Origin: AP-15 sp963772295
GTDB taxonomy: Bacteria; Pseudomonadota; Alphaproteobacteria; ATCC43930; CGMCC-115725
Direction: 5' to 3'
DNA length: 64,000 bases
Assembly: GCA_963772295.1 (NCBI GenBank)
Contig: CAVYWO010000013.1
Span: 372,001 to 436,000, forward strand
This document shows, in pieces, positions 28,478 through 39,400 of this stretch (position 1 is its first letter; the number at the start of each line of letters is the position of its first letter). The translations under genes and the position numbers were made by a program. The notes beneath the pieces were generated by a model. That model did no database searches. It saw only the letters and a list, made by a program, of their open reading frames with translations, and had not been told where the DNA came from.

Positions 28478-29942
28478 ATGAAGGGCAAAGCACTTCAAGT
28501 TTTCGGCTATCTCAGCCGACTTTGTTTGGCATCTGCGCTTGCCGCCGGTCTCGCAATGACCGCAGGCGTCCCCCCGGGCCCGGCGCAAACGGTTGTAGAT
28601 CCTGACGCAATCGCTGGGAACTCAGAAATCGTCTCGCAACTGAGCGCGTTCAATACAACCGTGGCATATGTCGTTCAATTCTACCCATTGTGGTTCACGT
28701 ACTATCAGTCGAAGTTAGCGGGTCGCGCCGTCAACCACCTAGTCGGACCTGACCGGATTTCTCCGATTTACCACTATGTGGTGGCCATCAACGTTGATAC
28801 GCTCTACGCGAGCAGCTACCTCGATCTTACCCTGCAGCCGGTGATCCTGACCATCCCCGCGACGCCCCCGTTCCCGTCCAAGTCGTATTCGATACTGATG
28901 CTGGACCCCTACGGCGATCTCCTCCCCGCGAGCGCGAGCATCCCGAAGGCGCGGGGAAGCTATGCCCTCATCGGACCAGGAGGATTTACAGGCACGCTTT
29001 GCAGACGCGTCACTTGCATCGTGTTGCCTCTCGACTTTTCGGCTTTGATCTTCAGGGCAGACAAATTCTCCCCAACTGGCGAGAAGCAGATCAAGGAAGC
29101 CGACGCGTTCCGCGGGTCACTCAAGAAGTCAGACCCTTAGCGACTATCTCAAAAATCCCCGCGGGGGCGCGACTAAGATCCTGCCGGAGATCCTCTTCTC
29201 CGTGCCCTTCAAGACGACGGCCGACGACCTGATCGCGCATGACCCGATTGCATTCCTCAGGCAGCTTCAAAGGGCAGTGGCATCCGACCATACTCCGACC
29301 TTGTCTCCGTACGAAGAGGCGCTATCGAACCGGTTCGACAGCTTGTTCGCCAACCGGAATGTGAACAGGTCCGAGTTCAGTGACGGCGCTCAGGCAGCCC
29401 ATGAGTTGATCTTGGACCGCTACCTTACGCATACGCATTGGGCGGCACACACCCCGACAAACTGGATCCACTTCACCAATATCGGTGACTGGGGCAATCA
29501 GGTCGTCGAACGATCGTCGATCACCGAATTCATCCAGTACGCCAACGGCATCAAGGCGGCGGCATATTATCACGTATTCAAGGATGCCAATGGCCGGCCG
29601 CTCGACGGGAGCAACCCGCGGGGCTATGTCCTAACCTTTCCGCCGGGGCAGCTTCCCGAGGCAATGCGCTTCTGGTCCCTGACCGCGTATACGCCGGAGG
29701 CGATAGAACTGGTCGCTAACCCTGCCCATAAATACGCGGTCGCCAGCTACACGGAAGGCCTGCAACCCAACAGGGACGGTTCGCTCTCGGTTTACATGGC
29801 CCGGCAGCTGCCGGCGGGCGTGCCGATGGCCAATTGGCTGCCGATACCGGCCGGCGCGTTCAACATAATGCTTCGCGTCTACGGTCCGGAGGGATCGGTC
29901 GAGGACAACACCTATGTCCCGCCGGGCATCCAAAAGCGTTAG
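28478..29942 (+). pseudogene. DUF1254/DUF1214 exported protein, one frame change
   Basis: The gene starts at ATG 28478. The N-terminal part has a signal peptide (ASALAAGLAMTAGVPPG) and a DUF1254 domain (INVDTLYASSYLDLTLQP, SYSILMLDPYGD). At about 29120 the frame shifts; the linker SDYLKNPRGGATKILPEIL and the DUF1214 domain (GNQVVERSSITEFIQYANG, FRSLTAYTPE-like block, GSLSVYM, NWLPIPAGAFNIMLRVYGPE) follow to 29942. Joined length is about 487 residues, normal for the family. The family is periplasmic and of unknown role. A GTG at 29202 could start a separate C-terminal product. Confidence 0.7.
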
Positions 29943-30343
29943 TCTCCGGCGAGACCCTGCGTGACGGATGCTTCGCGCTTCTGTTCCACCCGAATGTCGG
30001 TCGGCGAAAGAACCGCCGTGAGACGGACCCTATGCCCGGTCCGCGGGAAGGGGCGATGCCGCGCGGCGTCCCTCTATCCCGATCCAGGGTCAAACAACCG
30101 AACTGGGGCGATGTCTCCGAAGCGCCGCTCTCCGCGGATTGTGGCGCGTCGACCGGCTTCGATGCAATGACCGGAATGGGGCATGAAGAGCGGTTCCCGC
30201 CGCCGAGGCTGTACGACCATTGTCGGTTTCAGAAAGCCGTCCTTTGCTGCTGATGATCAGGCCACGTAAGCGTTTGGGTCAGGCTCTTAGATCAGGTTGG
30301 CGGTGAAATAAAAAGGGCGGAGATCGCCGGTAAAATCGGCCGG

Positions 30344-30367
30344 GCTAGGGCCTGCCGTCAATTGAGC
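30344..30367. repeat. Solo end of an inverted-repeat mobile element
   Basis: GCTAGGGCCTGCCGTCAATT and the next four bases match the left end of the element at 51022-51045 in 23 of 24 positions. No partner end is visible nearby, so only one end remains or the rest has decayed. Confidence 0.5.
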
Positions 30368-30653
30368 CAGTGGCGTCATTGGTGGTGCAAGACCCCTTGA
30401 CGTCGTCGTCCCGAAGAAGCTGGGGATTTATTTCAGCCGTAGATGCCGGCCCTTCGCCGGTATGACGGCGAGAGATCCCAGCCCGCCTTGGCCGCTCTTT
30501 GAGCCTCGAGATCGATGCCCACCGGGAGCGGCCAGCGAAGCATTCGATAGCTGCGGCCGTGGTGGATCGATCCTCGCTACTTCGACGAAGAGCCGTCACG
30601 ACAGCCGCACCGGTCAAGCGAAATTCGTAGCAGGAGACCGCGCGAGATTGCTG

Positions 30654-30683
30654 TTGACGCAATTGCGCAATTGCGCGTACTAT
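30654..30683 (+). promoter_or_regulatory. Promoter-like site overlapping a 14-bp palindrome
   Basis: TTGACG at 30654-30659 and TACTAT at 30678-30683 are separated by 18 bases, a good sigma-70-like arrangement. The spacer contains the perfect palindrome CAATTGCGCAATTG (30660-30673), which could be an operator. The mini-ORF at 30711 lies just downstream. Confidence 0.4.
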
Positions 30684-30710
30684 AACTCCGGTCGGACGAA
30701 CGAGGTGACG

Positions 30711-30818
30711 ATGAGCGACGGAGAGCCGCCCGCCATCGGTGCTCGCGTGCGACGGGTCACGCCGGGTCAACAGCGGCGGGGGTGGCCGTTCGTTGGCGGA
30801 TTGCGAAGCGGGCGATGA
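30711..30818 (+). CDS. Mini-ORF (35 aa) behind the promoter-like site
   Basis: The ATG follows GAGGTGACG and the frame reads MSDGEPPAIGARVRRVTPGQ plus 15 residues (QRRGWPFVGGLRSGR). The promoter-like and ribosome-binding sequences support expression, but the peptide may be the start of a longer, broken gene. The family is unknown. Confidence 0.3.
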   Translation: MSDGEPPAIGARVRRVTPGQQRRGWPFVGGLRSGR

Positions 30819-31170
30819 TGAAGTTGCCGGCGATGATGGCGACACCGACGCAGCCGAGACCGGTCGCGCTGGGTTTCAACCAGAGCGGGAGGGATTATCT
30901 GTAGATTCTCTGCAGGTGCAGCAGGCGGTGGTAAAGAGGGCAATTCTTGGTTGAGAAAACCGGCGGCCCCGCCGCGAAGGGGGGCTGCCCGGCGCGGCGG
31001 GCGGCGCCGACCCCTCGGCCACAGCCCGGACATCGCCAAGGATCGAACACCCGAGCCTCGTTTTTCTCCCGGAGGTTTTCTTGCCCGGCGCCGACGCAAC
31101 GAACAGTCTTGAAAAGGCCCCAATTCGGTTGTTGGAATAGGACGAGGGCAGAGCTCGGAGCGGGCGGCAG

Positions 31171-34100
31171 ATGCGATGCGGGTCTCTGGCGCGGCTCGCC
31201 GGCTGGATCGTCTGGTTGGCCGCCGCCCCGGCCCTGGCGCAGACGGCGCCGGCCGCCGCGACGCTCGATAAGAGCCAGCTCCCGACCGCCGGCGAGCATG
31301 CGACACTGTTGCGGGTGACCGGGGCCGGACGGTTCGCGATCAAGGCCGCGAGCCCGACCGGCACCGCGCTGCAGCTGGTCGACATGCTGACCGGCCCCTC
31401 CGATCTCGCCGGCGAGGCGGGCGCCGTCGACGGACGCCTCGACCAGCTGCTCGATGCCGGCACCTACAAGCTGCGGTTGTTCGGCGCCGCCAAGGCGCAG
31501 GGCGAGACGCGGCTCTCGCTGGTCCCGTTCCGCGAGCAGGGGCCGCCCGAGCCGGAGCCGCGACCGGGCATGGTCGCGACCGGCGAACTTCGGGACCTCG
31601 AGCAGCGCGCCTTCCGGCTGACCGTGCCGCCGCCGGGCCGGGTTTTGATTGAGGCGGCCGGGCGCAGCCTTGCCGACCTTCGCCTCTGGCGCAACGGCAC
31701 CGAGCTGGTGCCGATCGCCCCCGCGGCGCGCAGCATCGAGCCGCGCCGCGGCCACCCGCTGACCGATCTCGTGCTCGAGGGCACGGTCGAGGCCGGGGCC
31801 TATCTCGTCACCTGTTACGGCGGGCCGGCGCTCGCTTGGGCCGACGGTTCGGGCGGCGCGCCGCTCCATCTGCGCATCGGCAGCCCGCCCGATCTGGCCG
31901 ACGGCTGGGCGCATGGCCGGATCGGCCCGTTCGGCAGCGAGATCTACGAGGTCGGGGTGCACGAGACGAGCTTCCGGCTCGACCTCGCCGCGCCGGCGCC
32001 GGTGCAGCTGAAGGTCAGCGCCGAGAACGGGGTGTTGGCGGAGGCGGCGATTGCCAAGAACAGCCGCGAACCCAATGCGACGGTCACTCTCGCCGCCGGC
32101 AAACGCGGCACGCGGCTGGTCGAGGTCGTCGGCGCCGAAGGGCAGGAATTCTCGCTGCGCGCGTTTGCTCCGACCGGATCGCGCAGCCTCGCGAAGCCGG
32201 GCGACTGGTGGGTGGCGGCCGAGACCATCGGCTTCGGCGGCGACGAACTGCCGGCGACGGCGCTGCTGTTGCTGCGCCCCGACCCGAAAGGCAGCCTCAC
32301 CCCGATCGCGAGTTCGGCGCCGCGGGTCGGCCCGGGCCAGGCCTGGCGCCGGCGGTTCAACCTGCGGGGGCCGAGTTCGCTTTTGATCGAGGTGACGGAA
32401 GCCGGGCCGATCGCGGTGCGCGCCACGGGCCTCGCCGTGCAGCCGGCGATCGGCGGCATCGGCGGCGAGAGTTTCGCCGGTCGCGCCGACGGCCCGGCCG
32501 CGTGGCGGTGGGACCTCGACACCGGCTGGTACGTGCTGCGGCTGAACCCGGTCGGCGGCGCCTCGGGCCCGCTCGACCTGACCGTCGGCCCGCCGGGGCT
32601 GATGCCGGATCGGCCGGGCGCGAACCAGCCGGGGGCGCCGGTGCTCGCCCTCGGCCGCCAGCAGCTGGCACCGGGGCAATCCCTGACCCTGCTCGGCGGC
32701 TCCGGCCCCGGGGCGGCGATCGATCTCCTGGCGCGGGCACTGCCGGCGGCGCTCGAAGCGGCGCCGCTGACCGTCACCGTGGCGGCGGGCGAGACATTGC
32801 AACTGCCGGTGCGGCTGCCGGCGGCCGGCAGTCTCGCCGCCACCGTCATCGGCGAGGGCGGCGCCGCCGCCGAATTGCGCGACCAGCATGACGAGGGAGC
32901 GACCCGGGTCGGCACCGCCACCGTCGCCGCCGCCGACCATGCGCGCACGGTGATCCTCGCCTGGCACCCGCCGGAAGCGGCGGCAAGCCCGGCGCCGCCG
33001 GCGGCCGCGGCCCCGCCGCCGACACCGCTCGCGGCGGGAAGGCCGCAGTTTTTCGACCTCGCCAGGGACGAAGAGCGCAGCTTCGGGTTCGAGCTCGCAG
33101 AGGGCGGGCTCTACCGGGTCGAGACGCTCGGCCGGCTCGAGACCGAGGGCTGGATCGGGACCCCATTCGACCCCGCGATCGCGCACGAGGCGGCGAACGG
33201 CCACGGCCACAACATGCTGCTGCAAAGCTATCTGCGCGCGGGCCGCTATCGGGTGACCGTCGCCGCCCGCGATTCCGCCGGTCGCGCCGGGATCCTCGCC
33301 AATCCGGCGCCGCTGCGCGACGGCGGCACCCTGCTGCCGGGCGGCAGCGTGCGGGCGACGATGCCCGCCGGATCAGGCGTCGCCTTTCCGATCGAGATCG
33401 ACGCCGCCGGCAGATACCATCTCGACCTCGTCGGGCTCGGGCGCAAGTTCACGGCGCGGCTCGAAGACGCCGAGGGCTGGCCGATCCTGCGCGCGGGCGA
33501 TCTGTCGAGCCTCGACCGGGCGCTGGCGCCCGGTCGTTACCGCGTGCTGGTGCTGCCGCAGGCGGTCGATGCCAGGGTCGTCGGCCGGCTGACCCTGGTC
33601 GAGCCGGAAGCGCCATTGCAGGGGCACGGGCCGCATCCGCTCCGGTTCGACGCCGAGCAGCATTTCCAGTGGCGCGAGCCCTTGGGTCGGGACGACCCGA
33701 GGGTGCCCGACCAATGGGATTTCGATCTCTTCGGGCCGGCGCATGTGACGATCGAGATCAGCGACGGCATGGCCGCCGAGCTGCGGCGCGCCGACGCCGC
33801 CGGCGGGCCCGTCCTTGCCAGGCTCCTGTACAAGAGCGGTTTTGCCGGCGAACTGCCCGCCGGCCGCTTCCGTATCGCCGCGACCAGCCTCGGGCGCAAC
33901 GACCGGCTCGACTACAGCCTTTCGCTGCGCAGCGAGGAGTTGCAGCCCGGGCGCCCGCGCTCGGTCGCCTTGCCGGCGACGGTGCCGTTCGCGATTGCCG
34001 GCGACCGGGTCGTCAGCCTGACAAGCTTTGGCGACGTCGACGTCAAAGCCGTGCTGCGCGACGCTGACGGCCGCGTCCTCGGCCGTTACGACGACCGCGT

Positions 34101-36348
34101 CGACGACTGGAATATCGCCGTCTCGCGCTATCTGCCGGCCGGGCGCTATGCGCTCGAGCTGTCGCAGGTGGCGCCGCCGCCGGCCACCCCGGCGGCGAAG
34201 GCGGGCAACTCGGGGGACGCTTCGGCACCCGACCAGCCGGCCGCGGAGTCCGACGAAACGGAGAAGGAAGGCGGGACCGAGGAGACCCCCGCAGCCGAAC
34301 CGACCGGCAGCCGGGTCGAGCTGCGGCTGGCTCTGCCGCGCGAGGCCGAAATGATCGCGGCGCCGGCCGCCGGCGCGGTGACCTTGCCGGGAGCCGAAGT
34401 GCACCGGCTGGCCTTGCCGCAAACAGCGCCGGGCGAACTGATCGTCGCCGCCGCCGCGTCGAGGGCCGAGCTGGTGCTGTCGCTCGAACGCCGCGACCCG
34501 CACCTGAATTGGCGCAGCGAAGCGCTCGATCAGGGCCGGGCTTCGGCGGTCGCAATCCCCGCCGACGGCGATGCCTCGCGGCCGTGGCGGGTCTCGGTGT
34601 GGACGGTCGATGGCGGTCCCGAACCGGTGCGATTCGCGGTCGGCAGCATCGTCGCGGCGGCGCAGCCGGTCGGCGCCGTCACGCTGGCGCCGCTGGCGCT
34701 CGACGGCATGCCCGGCGGCTTGCGCGCCGCCCTCGTCGCGGTGCCCGCGTCCGGTCTGGTCCGGCTCGAGGCCGATCCCGCCGGCGTCCTCGCCGGGTCG
34801 GTGCCGGGGCAGCCGCTGCGCCCGGTCGAGGGTCGGATCATCGTGCCGCAACAAGGGCGGGTGTGGCTCTTGGCGCGCGATCGCGATGCGTCGACGCTGC
34901 CGCTTGCGGCGCTGGCGCCGGAAACCTTCGAGCCGATTGCGCTGACCTTGCCGGCCGGCGCGACGGCAACGCTCCCCGCCGGTCCCACCGGCGACGGCCG
35001 GCTCCGGTTCTGGCTCGCGAAATCCGGTCTGGGCCAGCCGGGGATCGCGGCCGGGCACGGCATGGGCGTGGCGCCCGGCAGCGCCTTCGCGCTCGCCGGC
35101 CCGGCGCCTCTCAAAGCCTGGAACGCCGGCGACGGCGACTCGCTCCGCCTGCGCCTCGAGCGGTTCGATCTGCGGCTCCTGCCCGAGCGCCAGGCGGAGC
35201 CGGCGGTGACCGCGACCTTGCCGGCAGCGAGCGCGCTGCCGCTGCGGCTGCCGGCGGGCGGCAAGCGGCTGCGGATCGATCTCCCGGCCGGCGCCGCCGC
35301 GGTCGCGGGCTGGCATGACGCCGAGGCGGTGACCGCCTGGACCGGCGGGACATCGTCGAGCTGGCTGCTCGAAGGCCGCTGGGACGACGCGCTGCTGGTC
35401 AACCCGTCGGGGAGCCCGCTGCCGGCGACCGTGTCCGTGACGCCGTTGGCGGCCGCCCCGGCGCTGCTGCAGCCCGGCGCCGCCCAAAAACGCTTTTTCG
35501 GAGCCGCGGGGGTCCTCTCCCTGCCGTTCGCGGCGCGCCCCGGGCAGCGGCTCGTGGTTGCCGGCGCCGCGGCCACGGTGCTTGCCGCCGATGGCCGCAT
35601 TCGTCGCGGCAGGGTGATCCCGCTTTCCGGTTCGGGGCGGGTGCTGCTGCACCATCCGCCGGGGCTGCTCGCCGCGTGGATCGAGGGCGACGGGAGCTCG
35701 CCCTGGCCGCCGACGCCGGCCCGGGCCGTGACCCTGCCGGCCGAGATGGCCCTCGCCGGCGAGACGATGATTTTGTCGCTGACCGTCCCGGGTCCGGCGC
35801 TGCTGCACGCACGCACCACCGCGCCGGTAATCGCGATCCTGGTTCGCGCCGGCCGGGCCGAGGCACCGGTGATGTTCCCGATGGGTGCCGAATTCCACCG
35901 CTACCTCGACGTCGGTACGGCCGAGTTGCGGCTCGTCTCGCCTGCTGACGGGCCGCTCGCCGGCTCGCTCGAACTCGACACCACACCGGCGATCCCGGCG
36001 GGCGAAGGGCTCGGCGCTGCGGTCGCGGTGGCACCCGGGGGGAGCGCGCTGTTCGCCTTCGACGTCGCCGCCGACGGACCCGTCGGGGTCGGGATCCGCG
36101 CCGATCCCGACCGCGCCGCGGTCCGCCTCCTCGACCAGGACGGTCGCGTCGCCGGCACCGGGATCGCGATGCTGCAGCGGCTGCGCAAGGGACATTACCT
36201 GATCGAAGCCCGGCTGCCGCCCGATGCGCCGACGGCGCTGGTTCGGCCGGCGGTGGTCGGCATCACGCCGCGCCCGAGCGGCCCGCCGGCCGCGGTGGCG
36301 CGGCGCTATCTCGAACTGGTCGGCATGGTGCCGGCCGCGGCGCGCTGA
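31171..36348 (+). CDS. Giant exported beta-rich protein (1725 aa), unknown function
   Basis: The gene starts at ATG 31171 (GGAG about 10 bases upstream) with a signal peptide (LAGWIVWLAAAPALAQTA). The mature protein is almost free of Cys, rich in Gly, Ala, Leu, Arg and Pro, and consists of many beta-sandwich-like modules. The end-of-module phrase Ala/Pro-Gly-x-Tyr/Phe-x-Leu/Val recurs at least eight times (LDAGTYKLRLFG, VEAGAYLVTCYG, LDTGWYVLRLNP, LRAGRYRVTVAA, LAPGRYRVLVLP, LPAGRFRIAATS, LPAGRYALELSQ, LRKGHYLIEARL), reminiscent of bacterial pre-peptidase C-terminal domains. Low-complexity Pro/Ala and Glu-rich linkers lie near residues 605-620 and 1005-1050. It is followed by alpha-2-macroglobulin and PBP1C in the same direction with short gaps, so it probably works in the periplasm with them, perhaps as a scaffold or adhesion/trapping partner; this is inference. 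Confidence 0.75.
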   Translation: MRCGSLARLAGWIVWLAAAPALAQTAPAAATLDKSQLPTAGEHATLLRVTGAGRFAIKAASPTGTALQLVDMLTGPSDLAGEAGAVDGRLDQLLDAGTYKLRLFGAAKAQGETRLSLVPFREQGPPEPEPRPGMVATGELRDLEQRAFRLTVPPPGRVLIEAAGRSLADLRLWRNGTELVPIAPAARSIEPRRGHPLTDLVLEGTVEAGAYLVTCYGGPALAWADGSGGAPLHLRIGSPPDLADGWAHGRIGPFGSEIYEVGVHETSFRLDLAAPAPVQLKVSAENGVLAEAAIAKNSREPNATVTLAAGKRGTRLVEVVGAEGQEFSLRAFAPTGSRSLAKPGDWWVAAETIGFGGDELPATALLLLRPDPKGSLTPIASSAPRVGPGQAWRRRFNLRGPSSLLIEVTEAGPIAVRATGLAVQPAIGGIGGESFAGRADGPAAWRWDLDTGWYVLRLNPVGGASGPLDLTVGPPGLMPDRPGANQPGAPVLALGRQQLAPGQSLTLLGGSGPGAAIDLLARALPAALEAAPLTVTVAAGETLQLPVRLPAAGSLAATVIGEGGAAAELRDQHDEGATRVGTATVAAADHARTVILAWHPPEAAASPAPPAAAAPPPTPLAAGRPQFFDLARDEERSFGFELAEGGLYRVETLGRLETEGWIGTPFDPAIAHEAANGHGHNMLLQSYLRAGRYRVTVAARDSAGRAGILANPAPLRDGGTLLPGGSVRATMPAGSGVAFPIEIDAAGRYHLDLVGLGRKFTARLEDAEGWPILRAGDLSSLDRALAPGRYRVLVLPQAVDARVVGRLTLVEPEAPLQGHGPHPLRFDAEQHFQWREPLGRDDPRVPDQWDFDLFGPAHVTIEISDGMAAELRRADAAGGPVLARLLYKSGFAGELPAGRFRIAATSLGRNDRLDYSLSLRSEELQPGRPRSVALPATVPFAIAGDRVVSLTSFGDVDVKAVLRDADGRVLGRYDDRVDDWNIAVSRYLPAGRYALELSQVAPPPATPAAKAGNSGDASAPDQPAAESDETEKEGGTEETPAAEPTGSRVELRLALPREAEMIAAPAAGAVTLPGAEVHRLALPQTAPGELIVAAAASRAELVLSLERRDPHLNWRSEALDQGRASAVAIPADGDASRPWRVSVWTVDGGPEPVRFAVGSIVAAAQPVGAVTLAPLALDGMPGGLRAALVAVPASGLVRLEADPAGVLAGSVPGQPLRPVEGRIIVPQQGRVWLLARDRDASTLPLAALAPETFEPIALTLPAGATATLPAGPTGDGRLRFWLAKSGLGQPGIAAGHGMGVAPGSAFALAGPAPLKAWNAGDGDSLRLRLERFDLRLLPERQAEPAVTATLPAASALPLRLPAGGKRLRIDLPAGAAAVAGWHDAEAVTAWTGGTSSSWLLEGRWDDALLVNPSGSPLPATVSVTPLAAAPALLQPGAAQKRFFGAAGVLSLPFAARPGQRLVVAGAAATVLAADGRIRRGRVIPLSGSGRVLLHHPPGLLAAWIEGDGSSPWPPTPARAVTLPAEMALAGETMILSLTVPGPALLHARTTAPVIAILVRAGRAEAPVMFPMGAEFHRYLDVGTAELRLVSPADGPLAGSLELDTTPAIPAGEGLGAAVAVAPGGSALFAFDVAADGPVGVGIRADPDRAAVRLLDQDGRVAGTGIAMLQRLRKGHYLIEARLPPDAPTALVRPAVVGITPRPSGPPAAVARRYLELVGMVPAAAR

Positions 36349-36362
36349 GGCGCCATGCCTGC

Positions 36363-36377
36363 TTCGAGACGGCGTGC
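36363..36377. repeat. Partial palindromic repeat between the two giant genes
   Basis: TTCGAGACGGCGTGC is identical to 42236-42250, which opens the larger repeat between the macroglobulin and PBP1C genes. It is probably a decayed copy of the same intergenic element. Confidence 0.45.
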
Positions 36378-36471
36378 TGCGCGGATCGGGACAGCGCAAG
36401 AAGAAGCACGCATTACCGCGGTAAATTCTCGGATTGTTTGGTGTGGGTATATTGTTGCGTTGAGGCGAAGG

Positions 36472-39400
36472 ATGCGAACCGGAGTTATCTCTCTCGCCGT
36501 TTTGGCGGCGCTGTTCCTGGCCCCGCCGGCGGGCCGCGCCGAGATGGCGCCGACGGCGGTTCCGGCGGCGCTCGACCGGCTGCAGCGCGCCGACGGCGTG
36601 ACCATCGTGCCGGAGCGGTTGCTGCGCCGGTGGGATCCGGTGACCGTGTTTCTCGATCGCGATGCCGGCCCCGCCGGCGGCGGGCCGGAGGACGTGCCCG
36701 AGCGCTACGCCCTGCTGACGCCGGCGCAACCCGGTGCCTGGCAATGGCTCGGACCGCGCGTCCTGCAGTTCCGCCCGGCCGAGCCGTGGCAGCCGCTGCG
36801 TCGCGTCACCGTCACCGCCTTTGGTCATGCCGCGACCCTGGTGCCGCTGCTGCCGGCCCCGGTCGAGACTTCGCCAGCCGACGAGCCCGACGGCATCGTC
36901 GATCTCGACGCGTTCCGGCTGACCTTTGTCGACCCGGTCGATAAAGCGGCGCTGGCGCGGCTGCTGACGATCGAGCTGCGGCCGCAGCCGGGCTTCGCCG
37001 GCGAGCGGGCGCAACTGCTGACGGAAGCGGACTTCACGATCAAGGCGCTCGAACGCGCCGCACCGGGCGATCGTCAGACCTACGCCGTCGCCCTCAATCG
37101 CCCGGTGCCCGACGGCACGGTCGCGATCCTCAGATTGCGGCTGTCGGACGAGCCCGGCCTCGACGATCCGAGCTTCGAGTTGCGCCTGCGCAGCGCCACG
37201 CCTTTCACCGTGACCGACATCTCGTGCGGCGGCCGTTTTACGCACGACACCCAGGACGGCGTCCTGCGCTGCACCCCGCCGGAACCCGAGGACCGCAAGT
37301 TCCGCCCGGGGGGCCCGCGCGAATTGCGGCTGCGTTTTTCGGCCAAACCCGAAGCGCTCGACATCGTGCATGCGCGCAATGCGCTGCGGATCACCCCGCC
37401 GGTCGACGACCTGGCGGTCGATGCCGAGAACGGCAACGCCTACCGGATCACCGGCCGCTTTCTCCCCGACACCGTCTATGAATTGCGGTTGGCACCCGGC
37501 GCCCTCAAGGACCGGCGCGGACGGGCATTGTCGGGCGGCGTCGCCTCGAGCCGTTTCGCCTTTCTCGCCGATCGCCCGGCCTTGCGCTGGGATGCGGCGC
37601 AGGGCATCGCCGAGCGGTTCGGCCCGCAGATGGTGCCGCTGCGCGGCCGCGGCTACGACCGGGCCGATATCCGCATCCACGCAATCGACCCCTCGGGCCG
37701 CGATTTCTGGCCGTTCCCGCGTGACGGGATCGAGACCGCCGACGACACGCCGCCGCCCTTGGCGGGAGACGAACCGGCCCCGTGGAGCGGTCCCGAGGCG
37801 ATTCACCGCCGGGCCATCGCCGCCCGCATCCGGGCGCTCGGCTCCCCCGCCATTTCCGAGCTGGTGGCGCTGCCGATCGCGCGCGGCGGGGTCGAGGCCA
37901 GGTTCGGCCTCGATTTGAAGCCGCTGCTGCAGAAGATCGCCGGGCCCGGAGAGCCCGGGGCCTACCTCGTCGGCTTGCGGCCGCTCGACGGCGACAAGCG
38001 AAATTGGCTGCGGGTGCAGGTCACCGACCTGGCGCTGAGCACCGTCGAGGAAGCCGATCGCGTCCGCTTCACGGTCACCTCGCTCAACACCGCCAAGCCG
38101 GTCGAGGGCGCGGAGGTGCGCCTCGAAGGCCGGCGCGACGACGCGTTCGTCACCCTCGCCCAAGGCAGCACCGGCGCCGATGGCGGGTTCGACTGGACGG
38201 CGCAGCAATTGCCGCACGCGCTGTTGCGCCGGATCGTCGTGACCAAGGGCACCGACGTGCTGGTGCTCGACCCCGAGCGCGGCCCGCCCGAATACGCGGA
38301 CGAGAACTGGACCGAGCCCGAGGCGCCGTGGCTCGGCTGGGTCTTCGGCAAGCTCGGCGAACGCCGGGAGCGGCCGCAGATCCTCTGCCACGTCTTTACC
38401 GAACGCCCGATCTACCGGCCGGAAGAGCCGGTCGAGATCAGCGGCTTCGTGCGCCGGTACCAAGCCGGGGGACTGGCCTACGCGGCGGGGACCGGCACGA
38501 TCGTGATCACCGCCCCCGGCAATCAGGAATGGCGCCTGCCGGTCACCCTCGACGCCGTCGGCGGCTTCTACCGGCGCTTCGACGAGAAGACCGTGGCGAC
38601 CGGCGACTACGCGCTGCATTTCGAGCCCAAGGACGGCGACAGCTGCGGCGAGATCTCGTTCAAGAAGGAGGCCTACCGGCTGCCGACCTTCGAGGTCCTG
38701 CTGAATGGGCCAACGCAGGTGCCGCTCGACGGGCAATTCTCGGTCGGCCTTCTGGCGCGCTACTTCGCCGGCGGCCTGGTGGCCGATCGGCCGATCAAAT
38801 GGCGGGTCACGCAGTTCCCCTACGACTGGTCGCCCCCGGGGCGCGAAGGGTTTCTGTTTTCGAGCGACGCGCGCTTCTCGGGCGAGCAGAATTTCCGCTC
38901 GACCCCGGTCCTCGAGCGCGATGCGCGCACCGACGCCGGCGGCTCGGCCCAGATCACCCTCGATCCGACCATCGAACCGACGGCGCAGCCGCGCCGCTAC
39001 GTCATCGAAGCCACCGTCACCGGCGACGACGACGCGCAGATCCGCAGCATCCAGCACGTCGTCGCGGTGCCACCCTTCGTCCTCGGCATGAAGGTGCCGC
39101 GCTACCTGCCGCATGTCGGTGCGATCGACCCCGACATCGTGGCCGCCGATGCCGACGGCAAGCCGATCGCCGGCATCGCGATGACCGTGCGCCTGATCCG
39201 GCGCAACTGGAATTCGCTGCTGCAGGCGAGCGACTTCAGCCAGGGCTCGGCGAAATACGTGACGCAGGTCATCGACGAGACCGTCGAGGAGCGGCACATC
39301 GCCAGTACGGCGGATGTCCAGCACCTCCATTTCGACGCGCGCGCGGCCGGGGTCTACATCGTCGAACTCGAAGCCGCCGATCGGATCGGGCGCAAAGAGA

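Larger units (their letters stand above)
29943..31170. other. 1.2-kb gene-poor region with mobile-element ends
   Basis: No substantial gene is supported. The stretch contains a fragment resembling the end of the 162-bp repeat (TTTGGGTCAGGCTCTTAG, 30273-30290), a solo end of the 219-bp inverted-repeat element (30344-30367), a promoter-like site and mini-ORF (30654-30818), and on the minus strand near 30790-30900 a short hydrophobic reading (GCVGVAIIAGNFIIARFAI) without a start. It looks like a graveyard between the accessory block and the macroglobulin operon. Confidence 0.5.

Noticed and set aside
30895..33225. A 776-codon minus-strand open frame
   Set aside because: It is antisense to the 1725-residue gene, has low-complexity Arg-rich composition and no ribosome binding site.
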